Position numbers and translations under genes: made by a program. DNA of 64,000 nt, from positions 1,934,388 through 1,998,387 of the forward strand of contig CM030935.1 of NCBI GenBank assembly GCA_018136815.1, written 5' to 3'. Shown here piece by piece: positions 54,166 to 63,345 of the stretch. Position 1 is the first letter of the stretch. Every line of letters starts with the position of its first letter. This DNA comes from Isochrysis galbana (Eukaryota; Haptophyta; Isochrysidales; Isochrysidaceae). The notes beneath the pieces are model-generated. The model made no database searches, was not told the DNA's origin, and worked only from the letters and a program-made list of their open reading frames with translations.

Positions 54166-55086
54166 GTCTGCATGCTGGCAACAGCCAGCATGCAGCACAC
54201 CCACTCCACTTTCCACAGCCCCACCAGCCACTCCACACCAGAGGGACGCTCCATCAGGGGAGGCCTCCGGGCCCGGCCCCTACACAGCCGCGAAACCGCC
54301 CTCGTGCTCCGTCCGGCACGAGGGGCCGGCCCGGCACCATCATGGACAAAGCCGGAAAAAAGTAGAGAAGACCACATCGTCGACAATCTATTCATCTACC
54401 CGAAGGGGGACGCCCCGAAGGCGATATATACACTATATCTATTAGCGTGGAGATATATCATCATAGACTTCTATAGAATTCATTATGACGGCATAAAATT
54501 CTCGGAAGAATCGATATTGATAAGAACGATAGAGAGGTACACCACACTGAGCAAAGCATTGGTCTTCGCAAACGGAACCGACTCGACAAGAACCGCCCAA
54601 GCGGGCATGGGTAGGCAACCCAAAAAAAGAATAGACATAAGCGACTTGAGACCCGTTTTTATGTTGAACGACAAGGGTGGGCTCAAACCCAGCGAGGAGC
54701 TAGTGGAGCTAGCCACCAAGCTAGGGATAGCACACGCTGTCGAGGGGAACAGGGAGCAACGAAATGACGGCGAATAAGCCAGGGGCACAGAGGACCTGGG
54801 AATCACTAGGGATGGCAAGAGCCTGACGGAAGCCAGATGACCAACGCGAACCCGGAAGGGCACGCAGGCCACGAGAGACGACAATAGGCCTGCCCGGCCC
54901 CCACACTCCGAACCAGGCCTTAGGTAGGGCACCAGGGCCGGACCCCTGAAACCGAAGACCAAGGAATGAAGGGGGGCAGGGAAAGAGGTGGAGGGAGGGA
55001 ATTTAAGGGCGGTGTAAGTAGAGAGGGGATACCCAGGCAATAGTAGGTGTCTAGCCCAGAATCTTCAGATTTTTTTGTTTTTTTTT
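54166..55086 (+). mobile_element. LINE copy, internally deleted, with 3' UTR and T tail
   Basis: The first 180 bases match the ORF1-side sequence at 22010-22200 (GCATGCTGGCAACAGCCAGC). From 54343 the frame carries the ORF2 C-terminus (DNLFIYPKGDAPKAIYTLYL to MGRQPKKRIDISDLRPVF), closely like 23290-23600 and complete to its stop at 54777. The 3' UTR ends ATCTTCAGATTTTTTTG plus Ts. The zinc knuckle and RT are deleted. Confidence 0.8.
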
Positions 55087-55270
55087 CTCCTGGCAAGCCA
55101 TCAGGCATGCCAGGAGGATGGGTGGTTCCTCCCCCATGGCAGGGGAGTAGTGGATAGTGGAGAGAGGGGGGGCTCGTGCCCCCCCATGGGCGAACCAAGT
55201 ATAAACTTAGTTGGTGTGAGTCAACAGTAACAGTAGCTTAGCGGACACCTTCAAGAATTCTTTTTTATTT
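55087..55270. mobile_element. A-type head (minus) joined to a LINE tail (plus)
   Basis: 55087-55213 is the first ~127 bases of an A-type element on the minus strand, ending in its head at 55213. Immediately after, 55214-55270 matches the LINE 3' end (AGCTTAGCGGACACCTTCAAG, given in part) on the plus strand. It is a composite of two broken elements. Confidence 0.65.
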
Positions 55271-55974
55271 TTATGGCAGCCGCTAAAAAGGAGCAACCCC
55301 GGACTCTTACCCCCCTCTTTTACGACCCGGCCCCGGTCGAAGCAGTGCGCGACAGCCTGCCACGCCCCGGTGATTCCGCCTTGAGGAACCACCTGGGGAA
55401 GGGGAAGAAGGGAGTTTAGGGGGAGTTGTTAGGGCAAGGTGAGTAGTAGAGAGTTACACTAGCACGCTGCCTCGCCACGTAAGCTGCCATTTCCAATGTT
55501 TTAGCGAAAGCCATACGTGACAAGCGCACGACTCTCGCATATCGCATATATGATACCGGATGCCAACTCACTAGCAGTAAAAGGTGAGTCGAGCGAAAAA
55601 TGCGGAGCATGTGGGGGGGGCGGCATAGAGAGGGTACTATGGCACCACTCGTCTTGCCGTGCAACGTATGCACACGGCATACGGCGCAGATGCGGAGCCA
55701 AAGAGGCGGAGTACACCCGTGGTAAAACTTGTATCGGCTCCATCCTCAATGCCCATGGCCACAGCGCTGCAACTGTGCCGTGATCCACACGCCATAGATA
55801 CGCCATGCGCCACACCTCGTGCGCCACAATCAACTTCTTGGCCACGCACGCAAGGCACCTCGAAACTGCACCGATGGGCTTGGGTGTTGGAACGGCTCAT
55901 TGTGATCTACCTATGGACGACCTTTATGTGCTAAGGGATTAGGCTATCTCATCCAGGCGCTTTGCACAGCCGCA
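55271..55974. other. Interval before the coiled-coil gene stop
   Basis: About 700 bases with no recognised gene. The open frames on both strands here look like chance. It should include the 3' UTR of the minus-strand coiled-coil gene. Confidence 0.4.
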
Positions 55975-58900
55975 TCAGTCCCGGTCGTCATCTGTAACCA
56001 GCCTCTCTCTCAACGACCCTGTGCCCCGCTTGAGCCTCGCCGCCAGTCCGTCCATTTTGTCGAAGACTCCGTCGAGCCGTCCATCCACTCCTTTCATCAG
56101 CCTTCCCACGCCCTCGCGGAGGCTCTTGTCCGACGAAGATCTGCCACTACTCATTCTCCGACTCTCGTGTCGATCATTCGCGCCTAGCTGCGGACCGGCT
56201 CCATCATCGGGGGACGCGCGCGCGCTGGCACCCGATCGCGACCCCAGCTCGCCTCGCGAACGTATTCGTGGCGCCGTCGGCATGGGCGAAGTAAACTCTG
56301 CGTCGGCCGGGTGAGAGTGGTCCTGCCGGCTGACGGAGCCACCAAGTTTAACTACTTGCTCCTCCAACTCGGAGGCGCGCCGCTGCTCAGCCCGCGCCCG
56401 AACGCGCACCGCCTGGAGCTGCTCCTTCCACATGATGGCTTGCGCCTCGGCGTTCTCCTTCGCCTCCGCGAGGGACTCAGTGAGCCTCTCGGCCTTGCGC
56501 TTCCAGCCCTCGGAGAGCTCCCGATATTCGGCGGCGGCGGCGGCCCGTTGTTGCGCCAACGCAAGTTGAGCGCGAAGCGACTCTACCTGGTTGCTGCCAA
56601 TCGCACTACCCCCCATCTCGGCTCCCGCTGCTACCTGGGCCTGCCCCCAGGCAACCCCGTTCCCGCCATTGGGGGACGGCATGTTGGGTGCGTCCATCAG
56701 GTCCACCGGCCCCCTAACCTCACCATTCGAGGATGCGCGGAAGATGCCAAGGAGCTCGTTCATGTCGTTTGACGCATGGCTGGCACCAGCCGAGGACGTG
56801 CCCGCCGCCGCCTGGGCGCGTCGGAGTGCCTCCTTCAACGAGTCGATCTGAGAAGCCGCCCACTCTTGCTGCTGCGCCATCGCATTGCGCAACGCAGCCG
56901 CCTCTTGCTGCAACTCCGAGTGGCGGGTGGACCACTGCGCCTCGCGCGACTTCGCTTGTGCGAGCTGTTCGCTTCGCTGAGCAGATGCCGCCTTCTGCTG
57001 CCCCTCGTACTGTGCGCGCACGGCCTGCATCTCCGAGGTAAGGGCCCTAATCCGAGCCTCTGCTGCGTTCGCACGGCGCGAGGCGTCCGCCTCGGCGCGG
57101 CGTGCGGCTTCGACTTGCGTTTGTGACTGCGTGGCTTGGACAGAAAGGGCTGCCAGCTCCCCCTTAGCCTTGGCACATGCATCTCGCGCCTCTGCCAACT
57201 TCCGTTGTAGCTCTCCATCAGTGCCCGAGCCGTTGGCCATGTCTGCAAGGTGCTCCGCCATCTCCTGTCGTGCCAGCCTCTCGTGCACGAGTTCCTCGGC
57301 GAGCGCCTCGGCTCGGGTACGAGCCGCCTCCGCCATCTCCTCTGCTTTGCGCGCCCGCTTCTCGCCCTCCGCCCTCGCCTCGGCAACCGCAGCGCTCGCA
57401 TGCGCTACCGCCTCAGCCTCCTTGGTGGCCAGGCGACCCTCCAGCTCGGAGCGCGTGGCCGCGAGCTCCGCCTCAAGCCGCTGCTGCTCTGCTGCTGCTT
57501 CAGCATTTGCGCTGGCGGTTGCCTCCGCGCGACCTTCGGCACGGCCAGCCTCGAGGGCCTCCTCCACCCGCTTGTCGGCCGCCGCGCGAACCGCCTCTAG
57601 CTCCATTCGAGCCTCCTCTGTAGCCTTGGCAGCAGCAGCAGCAGCCTCCACCACCGCTGAAGAGCCAGAACGCTTGGCCTCCGCAAGCTCCTTCCGCAGC
57701 GCCATCGCTTCGGCGCGAGCTGCCTTGGCTGCCTCTGCCTCCTCGGCCCGGACGCGGCGCTCCTCATCGAGTTGTGAAGACACAAGAGCAGCCTGAGCAA
57801 CTCGTTGTTCGTTGGCCTTGGCCTCTGACTCGGTCCGTGCTGCGAGCGAGGAGACCTCGGCCGCTGCAGCGGCGGCCTCCGCCTGAACTTTCCCTAACTT
57901 AGCCTGCAGCGAGGCACATTCTTGTTCGTGTCGCTGTGCCTCCGCACGCTCCTCCTCCAATGTCAATTCAGCGTGATGCAGTCGAGCCTCGAGATCCCGC
58001 ACTGAGGCCTCTACCAACGCAATCTTGGCGTCGGACGCTCGTGCCGCTTCAGCCGCGCTCGTCCTCGCGTCCGTCAACGCTGCTGCCGCCTCACTGGCTG
58101 CCACCTCAGACTGCTCCACGCGGTGCAGCGCAGCGGCGAGCGCTTTGCGCTGCTCACTCGAGTCGGCGGTAGCCAAGTGGATCGCACCACGCAGCGCGCC
58201 CTCCCTGACCGCAGATGCTGCCGCCTTCCGCACCATCCCGGCGGCGGCCTCCACGGCAGCAGAGGCGGCCACCCTTGCGCTTGGTCCTTCTTCAATCTCG
58301 GTGAATAGCGTCTGCAGAGCCTCGGCCTGACGCTTCAGATCTTCGGAAAGGGCACCAATCCTTCGCGCTGCCTTGTCAGCACGTTCACGTGCTTCAACCC
58401 GAAGCGCTTCGCGAGACGCCTTGCTTGCCGCCTCCGCGGCCATGAGCTTGACGACGAGCCCATCGCGCTGCGCCGTGAGGCCGTCAGCAATGGCCGACTT
58501 ACGCGCGAGCTCGGCGGACACGTGCCTGAAGTTCAGCTGCAAGATATGGAACTGTGTCTCAAGGTCCCCTCCCTTTGTCGGTGGAGGCAGCGTCAAGTCT
58601 GCGGAGGCGGCTGCCTTTGCGAGATGAACGGATACCTTCTTCTCCATCTCCATATGCAAGTCGTGCGCGCGCTTCGCATCATCCTCGGAGCGCCGTAGAG
58701 CGGCCTCGGAGTGCCTCGCCCGCAGCTCGAGCTCCTCGATGGCGGCCTCGGCATCGCGCAGCTGTGCCTTCGTGGCGTCGAGCTGCAAGGCCGTCGCCCG
58801 CAGCAGAAGGACGCCAGGATTGCCGTTGGTGGGACAAAGTGGATGGGCGTCCTGAGGTGTCACGGCGGATGCAGATGCACCAAGTTGCTCACCCTCGGCA

Positions 58901-59322
58901 GGACCATCGTTGGTCACTCGAAGAGTGATCGCATGGCCGCGGTCTGCAAGCAGCGCGGCAAGTTCGTCCGCCTGTGCTTGGGCCGCGATCTCGGCGCGCC
59001 TCTTCGCCTCACGTGCCTTACGGAGTTCAGCCTGTGTGGTCTCGAGCTTCGCAAACAGCTTGCGCTCCATCGGCGCATGTGCCTTGGCCTTGGCCTCATA
59101 CTCCCTGATGGCCGCCTTGGCCGCGCTCAGCTCCTTGGCATGCTCCTGCGCCTGCTTATTTAGCTCCTTGATGTGCAGCTGCAGCACAGTCACACGTTTG
59201 TCCTGCAGATCGTACTTTTCGTCACCGGTGACAGTCGACCAGAGAGAGTCGATGAGAGAGGAGACACCCTCATCAGAGGCGGCGCTGCTCGACGGTCTGA
59301 ACCAGCCGGATGAGCCGGCCAT
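55975..59322 (-). CDS. Long coiled-coil protein of unknown function
   Basis: One exon. The start at 59322 (MAGSSGWFRPSSSAASDEGV) gives 1115 residues. A longer frame to 59733 adds only Pro and Arg runs from the GGC repeat. Residues 1-45 are polar, then KRVTVLQLHIKELNKQAQEH opens an Ala/Glu/Arg/Lys-rich coiled coil of about 800 residues, with breaks near 110-140 and 320-350. A second coil lies near 960-1020. The C-terminus (SLREGVGRLMKGVDGRLDGV) is a short amphipathic repeat, then an acidic end. No head domain is visible. It resembles golgin, tether or basal-body proteins only in architecture. The high Ala content partly reflects GC bias. Confidence 0.75.
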   Translation of the reverse strand: MAGSSGWFRPSSSAASDEGVSSLIDSLWSTVTGDEKYDLQDKRVTVLQLHIKELNKQAQEHAKELSAAKAAIREYEAKAKAHAPMERKLFAKLETTQAELRKAREAKRRAEIAAQAQADELAALLADRGHAITLRVTNDGPAEGEQLGASASAVTPQDAHPLCPTNGNPGVLLLRATALQLDATKAQLRDAEAAIEELELRARHSEAALRRSEDDAKRAHDLHMEMEKKVSVHLAKAAASADLTLPPPTKGGDLETQFHILQLNFRHVSAELARKSAIADGLTAQRDGLVVKLMAAEAASKASREALRVEARERADKAARRIGALSEDLKRQAEALQTLFTEIEEGPSARVAASAAVEAAAGMVRKAAASAVREGALRGAIHLATADSSEQRKALAAALHRVEQSEVAASEAAAALTDARTSAAEAARASDAKIALVEASVRDLEARLHHAELTLEEERAEAQRHEQECASLQAKLGKVQAEAAAAAAEVSSLAARTESEAKANEQRVAQAALVSSQLDEERRVRAEEAEAAKAARAEAMALRKELAEAKRSGSSAVVEAAAAAAKATEEARMELEAVRAAADKRVEEALEAGRAEGRAEATASANAEAAAEQQRLEAELAATRSELEGRLATKEAEAVAHASAAVAEARAEGEKRARKAEEMAEAARTRAEALAEELVHERLARQEMAEHLADMANGSGTDGELQRKLAEARDACAKAKGELAALSVQATQSQTQVEAARRAEADASRRANAAEARIRALTSEMQAVRAQYEGQQKAASAQRSEQLAQAKSREAQWSTRHSELQQEAAALRNAMAQQQEWAASQIDSLKEALRRAQAAAGTSSAGASHASNDMNELLGIFRASSNGEVRGPVDLMDAPNMPSPNGGNGVAWGQAQVAAGAEMGGSAIGSNQVESLRAQLALAQQRAAAAAEYRELSEGWKRKAERLTESLAEAKENAEAQAIMWKEQLQAVRVRARAEQRRASELEEQVVKLGGSVSRQDHSHPADAEFTSPMPTAPRIRSRGELGSRSGASARASPDDGAGPQLGANDRHESRRMSSGRSSSDKSLREGVGRLMKGVDGRLDGVFDKMDGLAARLKRGTGSLRERLVTDDDRD

Positions 59323-59647
59323 CGCCCCCTCTTCTCTTTTCGCCCCGGGGTGGGGGGGGGGGGGGAAGAGAGAGAGAGAGAGAGAGAGAGATTTTGGGGG
59401 GGAGGTTTCGCCGCCGCCTCTCTCGCGCGCCTGCTGCTCCTCCCGCCGCGCCGCCTCCCTCACCCACTCCCAGAAAGGATGAGTACATAAAAACGCGGAA
59501 GGGATGAGATCGATAACGTGAGAGAGAGAAAACGCGGGGACGAAGAAGAGGTGGGGGGGGGGGGGGGGGCGCTGCAGCGGCGCGGCGGGCAGCTCTGCTT
59601 TGTCGTGCCGTCTGCATCGCGTATCGCCGTCGCTACCTCGGCGTGGG

Positions 59648-59685
<38 letters not shown>

Positions 59686-60090
59686 TGGCGGCGGCGATGA
59701 GCCTCCCCTACCCGATCGAAGCGGCGGCGCCACTTAGTCCGCCCCGGCATCGGTTCCAACGTTCGGCTCTCCGGGCCTCCCTCGGCGACGTCAACGATCA
59801 ATGGGCTCTCTCTGCGGATGGCGGATTTCGACGAGGTTAGGGGTTTCGTCGCGCGGCCTGCCCGATTGGCGTGACTGTTCGGGTGGCCCCTGTGCATTTG
59901 TGGCGTCTGGTGCGGTCCCCCATCCGAATGGATCGTCGAAAACGGGCACGCACCGCTCCCGGCGCCCGGGGCCTCGATTTGAAGTTGAGCCTTTTAAGCT
60001 TTTAAGCCGTTTGTCGTAAGCCGTTTAAGATTTAATTTTAGCGTCTTTTGTCATTATTTAATTATTGGTTACGTTTTGTTGTGGGGGCCC
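59323..60090. repeat. Leader with GGC repeat, then dispersed repeat
   Basis: 59370-59391 is (GA)n, 59552-59569 a G run, and 59647-59690 (GGC)n, all upstream of the coiled-coil start. From about 59785 to 60090 the sequence matches pieces at 38515-38610 and 43262-43355. Confidence 0.55.
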
Positions 60091-61010
60091 CAACTAAGTT
60101 TATATTTACTTCGCCCATGGGGGGGCACGAGCACGAGCCCCCCTCTCTCTCCACACCGTGTCCACACCTCCCCTGCCATGGGGGAGGATCCACCCACTCT
60201 CCTGGCTCCTGGCACGCCTGATGGCTTGCCAGGAGCACACAGCACTGCTGTGACCCATTCCTCTCCCCACAGGCCCGCCTGACTCGCCCGCCCTGGCCCG
60301 TCGTGGCCTGCCCATCTCTCTTACCAGACCCTCCTCCCCCTGGGCCCCCCTGTTCAGGACCCCCCAGCCAGCTCCTGTCGACCTGCAGGGGCGCGGAGCG
60401 CCAGCGACGGAGAGGCAGGAGGGGCCAGGGCCATGCCCCAGCCTCACCTGCCCCCTGAGCTGTGCTCCTAGGCCCCTGCAGGCCATCTGGGGACCTGAAG
60501 TGGGGCCGCAGGCGCGCGCCATGGGCCCCCGCCGCAGGGAAGAGAGGAGGAGAGGAGGAAGAGGGAAGAGGGAAGAGAGAGGGGAGGGGGGAGCTGCAGC
60601 TTCCTCCTCCGGTGCTAACATAATATCTTCTTGCCTTGTTTAGGTAAAAGAAGATGGGGGGCGCCAGAGCCAGAGCCAGGAGGGAAGGGCCGCGGCTCGC
60701 CGCGGCCACTCGCTCGGGCGAGGGAGATAAGCGCTCTGGAACCCTAAACTCACAAGTGCCCCCCCCTCCCCCCCCCGCGTTGTTTTACCCGAAAGGGGTT
60801 TTCCCCCAGCGTGGCCTCGAGGAGAGGGTGTGCTGGTGTGCGCAGGGTCGGTGCGTGCATTGGGGGGAGGAAAAATACCGAGGGGAGGGGGCACTGCCCC
60901 CTCCTCCCGGTAACACTCGGACACCTGGCTCGTCAGGCATGGCGGGATTCCGGGACTGAAATGTTGTGTCCAATTAGCTAGTGGGGTTGGCTAGGATATA
61001 ATATTAATAA
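60091..61010 (+). mobile_element. Full-length B-type retroposon
   Basis: It starts CAACTAAGTTTATATTTACT then CGCCCATGGGGGGGCACGAG, and ends GGCTAGGATATAATATTAAT. It matches 32308-33189 (reverse) over its whole length with small indels. The left flank is a dispersed repeat also seen at 43262-43355, so the insertion point is clear. No target duplication was recognised on the right, which may have decayed. Confidence 0.85.
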
Positions 61011-61317
61011 TTTATATTTGAAGCTTATTTGCTTGTTTTTTTTGTTCTTTGGGTTTCATCTCAGATTCAACCTTTTTTCACCCCGAGTAAAGGACCGCCA
61101 TCCTATTATTATTAGGCTATGCGATCGATGGATCGATCGATCTTCCTCCTCTCCTCTCTGCTGAGAGAATATTCTACTTTTTCATTTTTCCAGAAGCAGA
61201 AGGTATTCCAACATTCCAACCCCCTTCCCCCTCCCCCCTCTTCCTTGTAGCTGCGCACCGACGGCATCGGCGACACATCGGTCACGGGGTTCGCCAGCTG
61301 CGCGCGGGTCCTCGGGC
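61011..61317. other. Upstream region of the GNAT gene
   Basis: 307 bases with no other gene. GATCGATGGATCGATCGATC is at about 61122-61142. A TTCCTTGTAG at 61240-61249 could be an acceptor of a 5' UTR intron. Confidence 0.4.
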
Positions 61318-62043
61318 ATGGCGGCACGCGGGCGACGGGCACTCCCGGCGCATGTTGCTCGTCTACTACTGCTCATGTGCCTCTTCGGCCGCACTGCATG
61401 CCTTGCAGTCAGCTCGATCGCCAGCAGGACACCCGTGCGCATCCAGATGCTCCTGGCCAACACGCAGATCCGGCAGGCGGACCCCGAGGAAATTCCCGAG
61501 GTGGCAGGGCTGCAACTCGAGGTATTTGCGCCACGAGGGCCGCAGCCCGCGTTACTGCCCTTTCTGGCGGAGATGTATGAGGCGAAGCAGGCAGAAGCTC
61601 GCCGTGGCATGAGATCACGACTCGCAAATGAGCTCAAGCAACGCATTGAGCGGGGAAGCACGATCTTCATCGCGTCATTGGGTAAGCATGCGCGCGAGGT
61701 AATCGGGACGGTCGATCTGTCTTATCATGAGATGGAGCTTCCGACGCACAGTCTCAGCGATGGCCTCTACGTCTCGACGCTTTGCGTTGACCCTGAGTAT
61801 CGCAAGAACGGCATTGGCAAGGCTTTAATGGAAGCTGTCGAGGCGGAGGCAGAAGGTAGGGGCGCATCAGGAATATATCTTCACGTGGAAGCTTCGAATG
61901 ATGGAGCGCTCGCACTATACGAGAGTGCGGGCTATTCTAAATTGCCAAAGACACCAATGTACAACACATTCACCACGGCACTACACCTTTCACACCGAGA
62001 GCCACTGCTCATGTACAAACCCCTCGCGGTGAACGAGGCATGA
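61318..62043 (+). CDS. GNAT-family N-acetyltransferase with signal-like leader
   Basis: A single-exon gene of 241 residues. GNAT enzymes move an acetyl group from acetyl-CoA to an amine. Here the acetyl-CoA loop is R-K-N-G-I-G-K in CVDPEYRKNGIGKALMEAV (about residues 158-176), and the late ASNDGALALYESAGYSKLP is the typical second half. It looks most like Rim-like or plastid NAT-type enzymes. The first 45 residues are unusual: basic, then a hydrophobic core LLLLMCLF, then GRTACLA, then a Ser/Arg-rich stretch. That fits a signal peptide plus transit peptide, as used for complex plastids, though secretion is also possible. The substrate is unknown. Confidence 0.85.
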   Translation: MAARGRRALPAHVARLLLLMCLFGRTACLAVSSIASRTPVRIQMLLANTQIRQADPEEIPEVAGLQLEVFAPRGPQPALLPFLAEMYEAKQAEARRGMRSRLANELKQRIERGSTIFIASLGKHAREVIGTVDLSYHEMELPTHSLSDGLYVSTLCVDPEYRKNGIGKALMEAVEAEAEGRGASGIYLHVEASNDGALALYESAGYSKLPKTPMYNTFTTALHLSHREPLLMYKPLAVNEA

Positions 62044-62520
62044 TGCTCCAGGCGTCTCTTGAGTTTTAAGACCTCCAGCTTGCACCGATGCGATACGATG
62101 ATTAACATTACGGTGATGAGCATGGACGTCCCAATGGCTTCGAGCGAGATCGTTTCATTCGGCCTTTTTCTCGAGATCATCGCAACGCCTCTGGTGCGTC
62201 GGATCCACTTGTAAAACGCATTTGACCCCGCTTTGTTCACCGATCAGCTCACCGGTCAGCAGGATAGCAGCAGGTGGCAGATTCCCTCAATATGCGCCTC
62301 CTCGTCGCATTTCTTTGTTCCGCATGCTGCTGTTGAGCGTGTGCACCGTCTCTTTTCTATAGGCCATGTGTTCCATGTAACCGCTCTTGGGATTCGTGCC
62401 GTGCGGCAGCGCACCTCTCGCACGCTCTCCTTCTGCGCCTGTTTGCATGTCCACGTGTGAGCACAACGCCACAGCAAAAATGCGGATTTTCAAAGCTTGA
62501 TCGGTGAGTGCTACCAGTGG
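62044..62520. other. Interval after the GNAT gene
   Basis: About 480 bases with no recognised gene, probably including the GNAT 3' UTR. Confidence 0.4.
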
Positions 62521-62523
62521 TAT

Positions 62524-62588
62524 CGCGAACTAAGTTCATACTTAGTTCACAAGAGGGAGCAACTAAGTTTATACTTAGTTCACATGGG
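62524..62588 (+). mobile_element. Two adjacent retroposon heads
   Basis: GAACTAAGTTCATACTTAGT (62525) and AACTAAGTTTATACTTAGTT (62559) lie 34 bases apart. The second continues CACATGGGGGG and then meets the next element's target site. Their bodies are missing. Confidence 0.65.
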
Positions 62589-62605
62589 GGGCAGACTAAT
62601 CTTAT

Positions 62606-63345
62606 TAACTTCTCAATAGTCTCACCGCGCACGCGGCCGTGGACCCTCTACTTTCTACTCACGCAGCAAAACTTTCTACACCCCCTCTCTCCCGGCCCTT
62701 CCCCCCCCGCCATCAGGCGACTCCCCCCGTGCACTACTAGGGGGATAGGGGAAAAGGGCTTAGATATGGTCGGTGGCCCGCGCCCCCCCCCGGTGATCCG
62801 TTCCCCCCTTCCTCCTATGCCTACCGGGCTGGCGGCGTCCTCAGTCCCGACTTCTCTTGTAAACAGGTGCGGGACTTACATATTTGCCGGTTAGCGGAGC
62901 CCTCGCTCCATCCACCCCCTTCTCCGCGCTCTCTCTCCCCTCTCCTGCAGGCACGCGCGATGGCGCGCCTGCGACAGGCCTGCAGCTGCCTCTGGCGACC
63001 CCTGGAGGCCAGCTCAGGGGGCAGAGGAGGCTGGGACTGGGCCCTGGTCTCCCCTGCCTCTCCCTCGCTGGCGCTCCTGGGCCTCAGGGGCCCCCACTCT
63101 GCACCTGTCTGCCTGTCGAACAGGGGGGGAGGGGAGGTTGGAGCGATGGGCTGGCCACGACAGGCCAGGACGCGCGAGGCAGGCGAGCCTGCCACTGAGA
63201 GAGTGGGTCAGCAGGGCAGTGGGCTCTTGGCAAGCCATCAGGCGTGCAAAGAGCATGGGTGGTTCCTCCCCCATGGCAGGGGAGGAGTGGAGAGAGGGGG
63301 GGGCTCGTGCCCCCCCATGGGCGAACCAAGTATGAACTTTTAGTT
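62606..63345 (-). mobile_element. Full-length A-type retroposon with 17-base target duplication
   Basis: 740 bases on the minus strand flanked by GGGCAGACTAATCTTAT (62589-62605 and 63346-63362). The 5' end AACTAAAAGTTCATACTTGG is at 63345. The body and 3' part match the element at 43659-44420. The target itself was the inverted-repeat head of another element (ACTAATCTTATGATTGAT when rejoined). Confidence 0.9.

Noticed and set aside
57131-57796. Long plus-strand open frame (Ser/Ala-rich) opposite the coiled-coil gene
   Set aside because: It is the antisense shadow of the Ala/Glu-rich minus-strand gene; GC-rich coiled-coil DNA leaves few stops on the other strand.
59323-59733. N-terminal extension of the coiled-coil protein
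   Set aside because: It is made of Pro and Arg runs from GGC and G tracts, more likely leader DNA.
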